Numbered from the stretch's first letter, positions 44,995 through 59,447 are shown. The stretch is DNA of 64,000 bases from Minicystis rosea (GCA_001931535.1 CP016211.1:13004377-13068376); one strand, 5' to 3'. The notes: generated by a model not told the origin, from the sequence alone. Numbers and translations are program-made.

Positions 44995-47900
44995 TTGTAC
45001 GGCGCGTATCTCCCGAAGAAGCCCAAGCGCGTCCTCGTCCTCGGATCCGGGGCGCTCCAGATCGGCCAGGCCGGCGAGTTCGACTACTCCGGATCGCAGG
45101 CGATCAAGGCGTTCAAGGAAGAGGGGATCTTCACGGTCCTCGTCAACCCGAACATCGCCACCATCCAGACCAGCGAGGGCCTGGCCGACAAGATCCACCT
45201 CACCGCGGTCACGCCCGAGTTCGTCGAGCGCATCATCGTGAAGGAGGAGATCGACGCCATCGCGCTCTCCTTCGGCGGGCAGACGGCGCTCAACTGCGGC
45301 CTCGCGCTCCACGACTCGGGCGTGCTCGAGAAGTACGGCGTGCGCGTGCTGGGCACGCCCATCAAGTCGATCCGCGACACCGAGGATCGCAAGCTCTTCA
45401 TCGATCGCTTGAACGAGATCGGGGTGAAGACGGCCAAGAGCCGGGCCTGCACCACCGCCGCCGACGCTCGCGCGGCCGCGATCGAACTGGGCCTGCCCGT
45501 CATGCTCCGCGGCGGCTACGCGCTCGGCGGCAAGGGCAGCGGCATCGTCGAGACGGAGGCCGAGCTCGACGCCGCCATCCGCCGCGCCTTCGACGGCGGC
45601 GTGCCGCAGGTCCTCGTGGAGGAGAACCTCCGCGGGTGGAAAGAGATCGAGTACGAGGTCGTGCGCGACGCGCGCGACAACTGCATCACCGTCTGCAACA
45701 TGGAGAACTTCGACCCGATGGGGATTCACACGGGTGAATCCATCGTGGTCGCGCCCTCGCAGACGCTGAACGACGACGAGTACCAGATGCTCCGCTCCGT
45801 CGCGATCAAGACGGTGCGGCACCTCGGGATCGTCGGCGAGTGCAACATCCAGTACGCGCTCGATCCGTACAGCCGCGACTACCGCGTCATCGAGGTCAAC
45901 GCGCGCCTCAGCCGCTCCTCGGCGCTCGCCAGCAAGGCCACGGGCTACCCGCTCGCGTACGTCGCCGCGAAGATCGCGCTCGGCTACACGATGCCGGAGA
46001 TCCCGAACGCCATCACGCGGCGCACGACGGCGTTCTTCGAGCCGGCGCTCGACTACCTCGTGGTCAAGTTCCCCCGTTGGGATCTCGGCAAGTTCCGCGG
46101 CGCGGAGCTGCGCATCGGCAGCGAGATGAAGAGCGTCGGCGAGGTCATGGCCATCGGCCGCACCTTCGCCGAGGTCATCCAGAAGGCCGTGCGCATGCTG
46201 GACATCGGCGTGAAGGGGCTCGACCCCGACGCCTTCGTCTTCGACGACCTCGTCGACAAGCTGAAGAACCCGACGCCGCTCCGCATCTTCGCGGTGGCGC
46301 AGGCGCTCCGCGACGGGATGAGCGTCGACGAGATCCACAAGATCACCAAGATCGATCGCTGGTTCTTGAACGAGCTCGCGCCCATCGTGCAGACGCACAA
46401 GGAGCTCCAGCGCCGCCGCGACACGCTCGACGAGGGCGATCTCTCGGCCGCGAAGAAGCTCGGCTTCAGCGATCAGATGATCGGCCACCTCATGGGCAAG
46501 CCCCGCATGGAGGTGCGCGAGTGGCGCAAGCGCTACGGCATCCAGCCGTACGTCGCCCAGATCGACACGATGGCGGCCGAGTTCCCCGCCGAGACGAACT
46601 ACCTCTATTCGAGCTACCACGCCTCCGCGACCGACGTGCCCCCGTCGTGGCGGAAGAAGATCATGGTGCTCGGCTCGGGCGTGTACCGCATCGGATCGAG
46701 CGTCGAGTTCGACTGGTGCTGCGTGAACGCCATCCGGACGGCCTCGGAGCTCGGCTACGAGACCATCATGCTGAACTACAACCCGGAGACGGTGAGCACG
46801 GACTACGACACGTGCGACAAGCTGATCTTCGACGAGATCAGCCTCGAGACGGTGCTCGACATCTACGAACGCGAGCAGCCGTACGGCATCGTGGTCTCGA
46901 TGGGCGGCCAGGTGCCGAACAACCTGGCGCTCCGGCTCGCCAAGGCGGGCGCGCGCATCCTCGGCACCAGCGCCGAGAGCATCGACATGGCCGAGGATCG
47001 CAAGAAGTTCAGCGCCCTCCTCGACCGGCTCGCCATCGATCAGCCGAAGTGGGATCACGTGACCGACGCCGCGCGGGCGCCGGAGATCGTGCAGAAGCTC
47101 GGCGGCTTCCCGGTGCTGGTGCGGCCGAGCTACGTGCTCTCGGGCGCGGCCATGAGCGTGGCCCACGAGATCAACGAGCTCGAGCGCATCCTCGCGCGGG
47201 CCAAGGCCATCTCGCCGGAGCACCCGGTGGTCATCTCCAAGTTCGAGACCCACGCGCGCGAGATCGAGATCGACGCGGTGGCCGATCACGGGGAGATCGT
47301 GCTCTCCGCCATCAGCGAGCACGTGGAGGACGCCGGCGTGCACAGCGGCGACGCCACCCTCGTGCTGCCGCCGCAGACGCTCTACATCGGGACCATCCGC
47401 AAGATCCGCCAGATCGCCGCCAAGATCGCGCGCGCCCTGTCGATCACGGGGCCCTTCAACATCCAGTTCCTGGCCAAGCAGAACGCGGTCAAGGTCATCG
47501 AGCTGAACCTGCGCGCCTCGCGGAGCTTCCCCTTCGTCTCGAAGGTGACGGGGACCAACTACGTGGCCGAGGCCATGCGCCGCATGCTCGGCGTGCAACG
47601 CCCGGTGGAGAACCGGAGCCTCGATCTCGACTACGTCGCGGTGAAGGCGCCGATGTTCTCCTTCTCGCGCCTCGTGGGCGCCGATCCGATGCTCGGCGTG
47701 GAGATGGCCTCCACCGGCGAGGTCGGCTGCTTCGGCGACGACGTGCACGAAGCGCTCTTGCACGCGCTCATGTCGACGGGCTTCCGCTTCCCGAAGAAGG
47801 GCGTGCTCCTCTCGCTCGGTCCGATCCAGGAGAAGTACTGGTTCGCCGACGAGGCGCGCCTCCTCGTCGACGAGCTCAAGCTCCCCATCTTCGCCACGCC

Positions 47901-48222
47901 CGGCACCGCCGACGCGCTCAAGTCCCTCGGGATCCCCTGCACCAGCGTGGGCAACCCGCGGCTCGACGGCGGCGAGGCCATCTCCGTGATCGAGGACGGC
48001 AGCGTCGACCTCGTGATCAACGTGCCCCGCGAATACGACGAGCAAGGCCGGCCCGACGGCTACTGGATCCGCCGCCGCGCCGTCGACGCCGGCATCCCCC
48101 TGCTCACCGACCTGCAGCTCGCGCGCGCCGTCATCGAAGCCCTGCGCCACCGCCGGGCCGCGACGCTCACCACGCGCAGCTACGACGAGTACGTCACGCG
48201 GACCCCGGTCGATCTGCGGTAA
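44995..48222 (+). CDS. carB: Carbamoyl-phosphate synthase large subunit, CAD-like, 1075 aa
   Basis: CarB contains two ATP-grasp halves that make carbamoyl phosphate from bicarbonate, ammonia and two ATP. The N-terminal half starts VLVLGSGALQIGQAGEFDYS and includes NPNIATIQTSEG; the second half starts VLGSGVYRIGSSVEFDWC and includes NYNPETVSTDYDTCD, HPVVISKF and SRSFPFVSK. These match human CAD far better than E. coli CarB (GAGPIVIGQACEFDYSG, GGGPNRIGQGIEFDYC). The start is an unusual TTG at 44995 with AAAAGGAG 8 bp upstream and carA ending 3 bp before. A C-terminal MGS-like regulatory domain (from about 935) is present. Confidence 0.95.
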   Translation: MYGAYLPKKPKRVLVLGSGALQIGQAGEFDYSGSQAIKAFKEEGIFTVLVNPNIATIQTSEGLADKIHLTAVTPEFVERIIVKEEIDAIALSFGGQTALNCGLALHDSGVLEKYGVRVLGTPIKSIRDTEDRKLFIDRLNEIGVKTAKSRACTTAADARAAAIELGLPVMLRGGYALGGKGSGIVETEAELDAAIRRAFDGGVPQVLVEENLRGWKEIEYEVVRDARDNCITVCNMENFDPMGIHTGESIVVAPSQTLNDDEYQMLRSVAIKTVRHLGIVGECNIQYALDPYSRDYRVIEVNARLSRSSALASKATGYPLAYVAAKIALGYTMPEIPNAITRRTTAFFEPALDYLVVKFPRWDLGKFRGAELRIGSEMKSVGEVMAIGRTFAEVIQKAVRMLDIGVKGLDPDAFVFDDLVDKLKNPTPLRIFAVAQALRDGMSVDEIHKITKIDRWFLNELAPIVQTHKELQRRRDTLDEGDLSAAKKLGFSDQMIGHLMGKPRMEVREWRKRYGIQPYVAQIDTMAAEFPAETNYLYSSYHASATDVPPSWRKKIMVLGSGVYRIGSSVEFDWCCVNAIRTASELGYETIMLNYNPETVSTDYDTCDKLIFDEISLETVLDIYEREQPYGIVVSMGGQVPNNLALRLAKAGARILGTSAESIDMAEDRKKFSALLDRLAIDQPKWDHVTDAARAPEIVQKLGGFPVLVRPSYVLSGAAMSVAHEINELERILARAKAISPEHPVVISKFETHAREIEIDAVADHGEIVLSAISEHVEDAGVHSGDATLVLPPQTLYIGTIRKIRQIAAKIARALSITGPFNIQFLAKQNAVKVIELNLRASRSFPFVSKVTGTNYVAEAMRRMLGVQRPVENRSLDLDYVAVKAPMFSFSRLVGADPMLGVEMASTGEVGCFGDDVHEALLHALMSTGFRFPKKGVLLSLGPIQEKYWFADEARLLVDELKLPIFATPGTADALKSLGIPCTSVGNPRLDGGEAISVIEDGSVDLVINVPREYDEQGRPDGYWIRRRAVDAGIPLLTDLQLARAVIEALRHRRAATLTTRSYDEYVTRTPVDLR

Positions 48223-48261
48223 CGCGAGACGAAGAGGCGCGGGCGAGCCGCGCGAAGCCAC

Positions 48262-48303
48262 GAAGACCGCGGGAGCGAACGCTTGCCGCGGTCTTCGGGT
48301 TTA
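48262..48303 (+). terminator. Terminator after carB
   Basis: A perfect 11-bp stem GAAGACCGCGG/CCGCGGTCTTC (48262-48272 and 48286-48296) with a 13-nt loop is followed by GGGTTT, 40 bp after the carB stop. It may also serve the convergent gene at 48377. Confidence 0.6.
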
Positions 48304-48376
48304 AGGCGCCAAGAGACGCGGAGAGAGGATCGGGGCGGTGGCGTGGCGTGCTTGAGCCGCTGCACGCCGTCGCGGA

Positions 48377-48649
48377 TCAGGGCTTCTTCTGCTGGCTCTC
48401 GAGGCGGGCGACGGCGCGCTCGAGCGCGGCCACGGTGCGCTTGAGGTCGCGCACTTCTTCTTGGGTGGCGAGGCCCATCGCCTTGGCGAAGTGCTCCTTC
48501 TGCTCGGTGGTGTAGCTCGACACCCGGCCGGGCATCGCCATCGCCGTCATCACCGCCTTCATGAAGCGCTCGTCCTGCATCAGCTTCGCGACCGCGGGGT
48601 TGGCCGCGAGCTTCATCCCCTCGGACATCAGCTTGTCTTTCAGTGCCAT
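48377..48649 (-). CDS. Small coiled-coil protein, 90 aa
   Basis: The ATG at 48649 starts MALKDKLMSEGMKLAANPAV. The C-terminal 35 residues (ATQEEVRDLKRTVAALERAV) form a heptad coiled coil, as in phasin-like/polyhydroxyalkanoate-regulator proteins and other small helical assembly proteins. Upstream in-frame sequence is Leu/Pro-rich and looks like shadow of the repeat region. Function unknown; convergent with carB. Confidence 0.7.
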   Translation of the reverse strand: MALKDKLMSEGMKLAANPAVAKLMQDERFMKAVMTAMAMPGRVSSYTTEQKEHFAKAMGLATQEEVRDLKRTVAALERAVARLESQQKKP

Positions 48650-48730
48650 CGGGCGCGAGCCTAGCACCACTCCCCCGCATCGAAGCAACGCCGGCAACAC
48701 CAGCAACGGCAGCAACGGCAGCAATGGCGG

Positions 48731-48922
48731 CAGCCGCGAGCGCAAGCGAGCGGACTAACCAAGCGCGTCGGGCAAGCTGCCTTGCGGTTGCCTTTGCTTG
48801 GTCCGGTGTCGTGGTCGTGCGGGCGTGGGGATGGCAACGGCAGGGAAGCAGACGATGTTTCCGAGCGGCGTGGAGGGCGGCCCGGGGCGCTTGCTGAATC
48901 CGCTCGCTTGCGCTCGCGGCTG
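48731..48922. repeat. Element bounded by 24-bp perfect inverted repeats
   Basis: CAGCCGCGAGCGCAAGCGAGCGGA (48731-48754, written as two adjoining halves: CAGCCGCGAGCG and CAAGCGAGCGGA) recurs inverted and perfect at 48899-48922. The next bases inward (CAAGCG, CGGG) also pair imperfectly. The inner 144 bp has no gene. Outside the right arm CTTGCGGTCGCGGCTG is repeated twice. It is MITE-like in outline but no target-site duplication is evident. Confidence 0.7.
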
Positions 48923-48959
48923 CTTGCGGTCGCGGCTGCTTGCGGTCGCGGCTGCTGGC

Positions 48960-50066
48960 TCAGTCGGTGGGTGGGCGAGAGGAGGCGGTGTCCTTCGATG
49001 CCGATGGCGTCGTGCGGGTGCGCTTCTTCATCCAGGCTTCGATGAGGGGCCAGATGGTGAGGGGGGCTTCGCGGCCGACGATGAGGTCGATGTGGCCGCG
49101 GGGGAAGGCGCGGTAGGTCTTGTCGGAGGAGCGGGAGAACTCGTAGGCCGGGTGCACGGAGGCGGGGGGCGCGAGATCGTCTTTGGTGCCGGCGATGATG
49201 AGGAGCGGGACGTCGAGGTGCTCGAAGGCGCCCGCGTAGCCGGTGAGGCCGCCGAGGCGATGGCCGCTGCGACGCTGCTCGACGGCGCCGAGGAAGAGGC
49301 TGCGCAGCACGGCGACGCTGCCGGTGTCCATGGCCAGCGACATGTGCTGGCCGAGCACCACGGGCTCCATCGAGCCGGCGTCGAAGCCGCGGATCGGCAG
49401 CGGGAAGATGGGGCTCTCGATGAAGGCGCGGAGCAGGCGCATGGTCTCGCCGAGGGCCTTGAGCGGCGGTGACCAATGGCGCACGGGCACGCGGCGATCG
49501 ATGGCCAGCATGGCGTCGCCCGCGAGCGTGAGGGCCCAGGATCCGCGGGCGAAATGATAGGGGCTGCCCAGCGTGGTGAGCCCGGCGAGGGCGCCGTTCA
49601 CCGTGGCGGCGACCGCGTAGCCGATGAGGCCGCCCATCGAATGGCCGATGTAATAGATGCGGCGGCCGCCGGAGATGCGGGAGATCTCGTCGATGGCCGC
49701 GGGCACGTCCTCGCGCACGTAGTCGGCGACGTGGGTCGGCTTGCGCTCGCCGAGGTGACGCGAGCGACCGTGGCCGCGGAGATCGAGGTTGAAGACGTCG
49801 AAGCCGGCGCGCGCCAGGTAATTGGAGAAGCTGCGGGCGGGGAGGTGCCACGCATAACGATTCTGTCCGTAGCCGTGCACGAGCAGGACCGGCGCAATGG
49901 TGCCGCCGGGGCTGCCGACGTTGGCCGCCAGACGTTTGCGCACCATCGCCAGCGGAATTTCGTGCCCTCCCAATCCGCGGTAGCGCACGACGACGAGCTC
50001 TTTGATGAAGCGGTCCCGCTCATCGCGGTCGATGGTTTGGTCGACGGTCGTCTGGTGCAGGATCAT
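48960..50066 (-). CDS. Alpha/beta hydrolase, 368 aa
   Basis: An alpha/beta-hydrolase of esterase/lipase type. Visible features are VLLVHGYGQNRYAWHLP (oxyanion HG), LDLRGHGRS, the nucleophile elbow GHSMGG, the acid in AGTKDDLAPP and the His in FPRGHIDLI. It is longer than minimal hydrolases, with a lid-like region (residues about 190-280). No signal peptide is seen with the chosen ATG at 50066; a longer frame to 50474 is Pro-rich shadow. The substrate is unknown. The long C-terminal tail is basic and disordered. Confidence 0.88.
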   Translation of the reverse strand: MILHQTTVDQTIDRDERDRFIKELVVVRYRGLGGHEIPLAMVRKRLAANVGSPGGTIAPVLLVHGYGQNRYAWHLPARSFSNYLARAGFDVFNLDLRGHGRSRHLGERKPTHVADYVREDVPAAIDEISRISGGRRIYYIGHSMGGLIGYAVAATVNGALAGLTTLGSPYHFARGSWALTLAGDAMLAIDRRVPVRHWSPPLKALGETMRLLRAFIESPIFPLPIRGFDAGSMEPVVLGQHMSLAMDTGSVAVLRSLFLGAVEQRRSGHRLGGLTGYAGAFEHLDVPLLIIAGTKDDLAPPASVHPAYEFSRSSDKTYRAFPRGHIDLIVGREAPLTIWPLIEAWMKKRTRTTPSASKDTASSRPPTD

Positions 50067-50181
50067 GGGCAGCTCGATGGGCCCCCTCTGTAGGCTACCA
50101 CGCGGGGCGGGGGTGCGCGGCGAGCGAGACGCGCGAGAAGCCTTTCGATAGGATCGGCCTCCGCCCTCGGGGAGGTCTTTC

Positions 50182-51372
50182 ATGGCTTTTCGGCGTTTCC
50201 TCAGGCACACGCTCACGACGTTCGCCGCGGCGGGGGTCGCCGGATGCAACCTGATCACCGGCGCCTCGGACCTCCAAGTCGAGGGCGCGGGCGGCAAAGG
50301 CGGCGGCGCGGGCAACACCGGGAGCGGGGCCGGATCGAGCGGATCCGGCGCGGGGAGCAGCGCGAGCAGCGGCGGCGACGGCGGCGCGGGTGGGGCGAGC
50401 ACGTCGTCGAGCGGCGGCGGGTCGGGGTGCACGCCGGCGTGCGGCGCCCACGCGTACTGCGAGACCGCGACCATGAGCTGCGTGTGCAGTCCGGGCTACG
50501 TGAGTCAGGGCGGCGGCTGCGTGGCGGCGGCGGCCGGCGACCCGACGACGCACACGCAGGCCGAGGTCTGCGATCACTGGAAGCAGGGGCACGTGCTCAC
50601 GACCAACGCGCCGCTCATGGCCAGCGGGGCGATGTGCGATGCGGGCACGCTCACGCAGGCGGCGATCAACGACACGCTCGCGCGCCTCAACATGTTCCGG
50701 TGGATGGCGGGCCTCGGGCCCACGAGCGCCGATCCCGCGCTCAACGCCGACGCGCAGAAGTGCGCGAACCTCGAAGCGTGGTGGCCGTGGACGGGCGGCA
50801 GCCCCCATTCGCCGCCGAGCACGTCGCAGTGCTACACGCCCGAGGGCGGCGCGACCGCGGGGCAGAGCAACATCGCTTGGGGATCGGGGAACCCGGCGCA
50901 GGCCATCGATCAATTCATGGAGGACAGCGGCAACGAGACGACGCTCGGGCACCGCCGCTGGATCGTCAATCCGCCGCTCGATCCGGTGGGGATCGGGTAT
51001 TGGCAGACGGGCGGCAAATACGGCAATGCCGAGTGCCTCCGTGTCTTCGGTCAGAGCGGCACGGGCCCGAGCCCGGCGTGGGTCTCGACGCCGACACCGG
51101 GCTTCGTCCCGCTCGAGGTGGCCAAGTGGACGTGGAGCTTCCACGGCGCGAACAGCGGTATCCCCACCGCGCAGATCACCATGCTGCGCGTGGACGACAA
51201 CACGCCTCTCGCCGTCACCGTGACCCAGCTCGAGCAGGGTTATGGGCAAAAGGCCATCTCCTGGTTGCCCAAAGGCTGGTCGGCCGAGGCTGGCAAGACC
51301 TATCGTGTCACCGTGTCGGGGCTGACCGGCGGCGACGTGACCTATGATGTGAAGCCCGTCACCTGCAATTGA
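50182..51372 (+). CDS. CAP (SCP/PR1) domain lipoprotein, 396 aa
   Basis: A Cys-containing signal (GVAGCNL, Cys near 22) and a Gly/Ser linker of about 50 residues precede an EGF-like module (CTPACGAHAYCETATMSCVC). The C-terminal CAP domain has LARLNMFRWMAGLGPTSADP, a helix with AQKCANLEAWW, and the HRRWIVNP motif. CAP proteins are secreted and bind lipids or act in cell-cell contacts; activity is not predictable. The surface-exposed lipid anchor fits the many other lipoproteins here. Confidence 0.85.
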   Translation: MAFRRFLRHTLTTFAAAGVAGCNLITGASDLQVEGAGGKGGGAGNTGSGAGSSGSGAGSSASSGGDGGAGGASTSSSGGGSGCTPACGAHAYCETATMSCVCSPGYVSQGGGCVAAAAGDPTTHTQAEVCDHWKQGHVLTTNAPLMASGAMCDAGTLTQAAINDTLARLNMFRWMAGLGPTSADPALNADAQKCANLEAWWPWTGGSPHSPPSTSQCYTPEGGATAGQSNIAWGSGNPAQAIDQFMEDSGNETTLGHRRWIVNPPLDPVGIGYWQTGGKYGNAECLRVFGQSGTGPSPAWVSTPTPGFVPLEVAKWTWSFHGANSGIPTAQITMLRVDDNTPLAVTVTQLEQGYGQKAISWLPKGWSAEAGKTYRVTVSGLTGGDVTYDVKPVTCN

Positions 51373-51649
51373 CGATCTCCCGATCTCGAAGATGACATCG
51401 AGCTTGGTCGGCGGCTCACGAGCGGGGTAATCCCATTCATGCATGGACCGAGAGCGCCTGAGGGCCTCTCGGGCATACACCGATGGAGCCTTGGGCGCCG
51501 GCTTCTCATCGAGGTTGGGGCGGCTCGGTGTTCTTCGTCGGACGCGCGGATGCGCTGGACGCGCCGGCTGGCCAACGTAGGTTTCGCGCGGCCCGCATGG
51601 CGCACGGCCGTTCGCCGCGATGCGCTCGGCGGCCGGAAAGGGAGGGTTC

Positions 51650-52393
51650 ATGTCCATCGCGCGAAAGGCAGCGGCCGAGGCGCTGGGAACGTTCTGGCTC
51701 GTCCTCGGCGGCGTCGGCAGCGCCGTGCTCGCCGGAGATCGGATTGGCAATCTCGGTGTCGCGCTCGCGTTCGGCCTCACGGTGCTCACCATGGCCTATG
51801 CGATCGGTCACATCTCGGGGGCGCACCTCAACCCGGCCGTGACCGTCGGGTTGGCGACGGCGCGGCGCTTTCCGGCGCAGGACGTGCTGCCTTATGTCGT
51901 CGCTCAGCTCGTCGGCGGGTTCGTGGCCGCCGGTGTCATCCTGCTGATTGCGAAGTCGATGCCAGGCGGCTACTCCGCCGCGGAGAGCGGCCTCGGCGCC
52001 AATGGATATGGCCTCCACTCCCCAGGTGGCTTCGGCGCGTCCGGCGGGTTCCTCGCCGAAGTGGTCATGAGCTTCTTCTTCGTCTTCGTGGTTCTCGGCG
52101 CCACGTCGACGCGCGCGATGAACGGGTTCGGCGGCTTGGCGATCGGCCTCTGCCTCACGCTGGTCCACCTCATCACCATTCCGGTCACCAACACTTCGGT
52201 GAACCCGGCGCGCTCCACGGGCCCGGCGCTCTTCGTCGGTGGCTGGGCGATCGCGCAGCTCTGGATGTTCTGGGTCGCGCCGCTGCTCGGCGCCGTGTTC
52301 GCCGGGCTCGCCGGCCGGCTCCTCGAGCCGGATCAAGCCCACGAGCGCGTCGGCCCACCGGGGCCGGCGGAGCGCCTCCCCACGCGCGCTTGA
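51650..52393 (+). CDS. aqpZ: Aquaporin Z-type water channel, 247 aa
   Basis: Six membrane helices and two NPA half-helices are visible (HLNPAVTVGLA and SVNPARSTGPA). The early AEALGTFWLVLGGVGSAVLA and the following loops match AqpZ, a water-selective channel in the inner membrane. The ATG at 51650 follows AGGGAGG closely; an upstream in-frame ATG is unlikely. Gene end and the convergent chromate-transporter stop are only 3 bp apart. The C-terminal 20 residues (ERVGPPGPAERLPTRA) are disordered. Confidence 0.93.
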   Translation: MSIARKAAAEALGTFWLVLGGVGSAVLAGDRIGNLGVALAFGLTVLTMAYAIGHISGAHLNPAVTVGLATARRFPAQDVLPYVVAQLVGGFVAAGVILLIAKSMPGGYSAAESGLGANGYGLHSPGGFGASGGFLAEVVMSFFFVFVVLGATSTRAMNGFGGLAIGLCLTLVHLITIPVTNTSVNPARSTGPALFVGGWAIAQLWMFWVAPLLGAVFAGLAGRLLEPDQAHERVGPPGPAERLPTRA

Positions 52394-52396
52394 GCC

Positions 52397-53581
52397 TCAA
52401 CGAAGCCCCCGAATCACGATACCTGCCAAGCCCCCACCGAGCACGAGCCACACCGAGCTCGGCCGATAACGCAACAGCACCGCCGCGCCGACGACGGCGA
52501 GCAAGGCCGTGGGCACATCCACGATCGACGAGCGCCCGAGCTGCCACGTGACGGCGGCCATCAGTGCGAGCGAGGCGGCGTTGACGCCGTCGAGGAAGGC
52601 GCCCGCGAGCGGCGATCTCCGCAGCTTGGGCACGAGCGGCCCGCTCACGGCCACGAAGACGAACGCCGGCAGAAAGATGCCCACCGTCGCCACGGCGGCG
52701 CCGGCCGCGCCTCCGAGCACGTAACCGATGAAGGTCGCCGTGGTGAAGAGCGGGCCCGGCGTGAATTGCCCGATGGCGACGGCATCGAGGAGCTGCGTTT
52801 CGGTGAGCCAGTGAAAGCGCTCGACGAGGTCGGCGCGCAGGAAGGCGAGCAATACGTAGCCGCTGCCGAAGAGGACGGCGCCCACCTTGAGGAAGAAGAG
52901 GAACAGCGGCGCGAGCCCGAAGGGAGCCGCGGCGCCGCCGGCGAGGGCCGTGCCCGCGAGCAGCGGAAGGGCGGCGCGCGTCGAGGGCGGCGCAGGGCTC
53001 GCGGGGCGATCGAGGTTGCGCAGCGCGGCGGTGATCGCGCCGGCGCCGAGCAGGATCACGAGCTCGTTGACGCCGGAGAAGGTGGCAATCACGGCGGCGA
53101 CGGCGATCGCGATCATGGCTCGCTTCTTCAGCGCGGTGCGCGCGAATGCGGCGAGCGCTTGGATCACGACGGCGATGATGACGGGCTTGATCCCGTACAT
53201 GACGGCGGTCGCTTGGGGCAGCGCGCCGAAGCGCACGTAGGCCCACGCCATGGCGCCGGTGATCAGCGCGGCCGGGAGAATGAAGGACGCGCCCGCGACG
53301 ACGAGGCCCGCGAAGCCGGCGCGACGATGCCCGATGTGAATGGCCATCTCCGTCGAGTTGGGCCCGGGGATCAGGTTGGTCGCGCCGTAGAGATCGAGGA
53401 AGGCTTCGTGGGTCATCCACTTTCGCCGGCGCACGACCTCGTCCTCCATCATCGCGATGTGCACCGCCGGGCCGCCGAAGGCCGTGGTGCCGAGCCGAAG
53501 GAAGAGCGCGGCGAGCTCCCGTAAGGCGACGCTGCGCGGAGGCAGCTCGTCGGGGCGAGGGGTGTCGGGCTCGGAGCTCAC
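52397..53581 (-). CDS. chrA: Chromate transporter (ChrA family), 394 aa
   Basis: Two homologous CHR domains are visible in one chain, each with the Gly-rich FGGPAVHIAMMEDE/FGSGYVLLAFLRADLVER and the conserved ATNLIPGPNSTEMA / GQFTPGPLFTTATFIG segments. About ten membrane helices follow from the hydrophobicity. ChrA exports chromate by sulfate-antiport-like chemistry. The start is uncertain: GTG at 53581 is preceded by GGAGG with short spacing; an in-frame TTG lies further upstream. Confidence 0.93.
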   Translation of the reverse strand: MSSEPDTPRPDELPPRSVALRELAALFLRLGTTAFGGPAVHIAMMEDEVVRRRKWMTHEAFLDLYGATNLIPGPNSTEMAIHIGHRRAGFAGLVVAGASFILPAALITGAMAWAYVRFGALPQATAVMYGIKPVIIAVVIQALAAFARTALKKRAMIAIAVAAVIATFSGVNELVILLGAGAITAALRNLDRPASPAPPSTRAALPLLAGTALAGGAAAPFGLAPLFLFFLKVGAVLFGSGYVLLAFLRADLVERFHWLTETQLLDAVAIGQFTPGPLFTTATFIGYVLGGAAGAAVATVGIFLPAFVFVAVSGPLVPKLRRSPLAGAFLDGVNAASLALMAAVTWQLGRSSIVDVPTALLAVVGAAVLLRYRPSSVWLVLGGGLAGIVIRGLR

Positions 53582-53841
53582 GCGCCTCCATCGATGCAGC
53601 GCCGCGCGCGCGGTGTGCAATCGAGATCGAGAGAGCCTCCGGTGTCATCCATGTGCGTGGGAGCGACCGAGTCTGTCGATGTGCCGAGGATGGGTCAATG
53701 CGGTGGGCTGGGTGGGGCTCGTGGAGGGTGAGATCATTCTCTTGCAATCTGCCCCGCTTCGTTGTGGAGGGCGCTGCCTCGCATCGTGTACCCTGGCGCC
53801 GCCTGGCACACCTCGGCACGCCCGCTTCCCATAGGACCACC

Positions 53842-54863
53842 ATGTCGTTCAAGCCTCCCGTGCTCGCTTTGGTTGCGGTGATGCTCGCCGCTTCGCCGGT
53901 GCTCGCCGCGCCTCCGGCCAAGAAGCTCACACCCAAAGAGCAAGCCGCCAAAGACAAGGCCGACAAGGAGGCTGCCGAGAAGGCCGCTGCCGAGAAAGCG
54001 GCCGCCGAGAAGGCTGAGAAAGAGGCCGCCGAGAAGGCTGCTGCCGAGAAGGCCGCCGGCGAGAAGGCCGAGAAAGAGAAGGCCGACAAAGAGGCCGCCG
54101 AGAAAGCCGCCAAAGAGAAGGCCGAGAAGGAGGCCGCGGATGCGCTCGATCCGTTCGAGGATCCGCTGAAGACCTATCGCTTCATCGGCGTGCGGTTCCG
54201 CGACGCGATCGTGCCGAAGTTCATGTTGAACTGGTTCACGCAGGGCGGGCGCAACGTGAACGTGCCCATGGTCGGCGTGGAGTTCAGCTCGCGGCGCGAT
54301 CGGCTCCAGTACGACCTCGCGCTCATGTACGCGGACTACTCGATGAGCCCCACCATCTTCGCGGGGAAGAGCCAGCCGGACACGTCGTACGAGCTCGTCG
54401 CCAGCAAGCTCAAGCAGATCATGCTGATGATCGACATCATGTACGAGATCCCGCTGGAGAAGAAAGACGACAAGACCGGGCGCTTCTCGCTGCTCGTCGG
54501 CGGCGGCGTGGGGCTCGGCTTCGTCGTCGGGCCGCTCTATCGATCGCAGGCGTATCCCAAGCCGGGAGTGGCCAATCCCTCTCCCAACAACCCCGATCAC
54601 TGGAACGCGTGCACCGGGCTCGGCATGCCGAACGCGACGTTCTGCGAGAACCCCAATGGGCACTTCTCGCCGAGCAACGACATCACCAAAGGCTACGCGG
54701 AGGCGAGCTGGGCCGGCGGCGGATCGAAGCCGATCCTCTTTCCGTGGCTCGCGCTTCCGCAGGTGAGCTTCCGCTACAAACCGATCAAGCAACTGCAGAC
54801 GAAGGCGGATGTCGGGTTCTCCACCACGGGCTTCTTCTTCGGGCTCAGCGCGAGCTACGGGCT

Positions 54864-54867
<4 letters not shown>
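53842..54867 (+). CDS. Exported protein with Lys/Ala/Glu coil and beta-barrel-like domain, 341 aa
   Basis: The ATG at 53842 begins a signal peptide (ASPVLA, about residue 22). A coil of about 80 residues (AAEKAAAEKAEKEAAEKAA) is followed by a domain of about 240 residues with alternating hydrophobic strands (VGVEFSSRRDRLQYDLALMY, then FSLLVGGGVGLGFVVGPLY and TTGFFFGLSASYGL ending in an aromatic-Gly-Leu). The ending and pattern suggest an outer-membrane beta-barrel. The next gene's GTG overlaps its stop (GTGA), so it is coupled to the kinase/activator fusion. Confidence 0.75.

Positions 54868-59443
<4,576 letters not shown>

Positions 59444-59447
<4 letters not shown>

Noticed and set aside
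43711..48261. A 1,516-codon open frame antisense to carA and carB.
   Set aside because: It is a GC-driven shadow of the carAB coding strand; the plus-strand proteins match CPSase throughout, and the antisense product is His/Asp/Val/Leu-rich with no domain.
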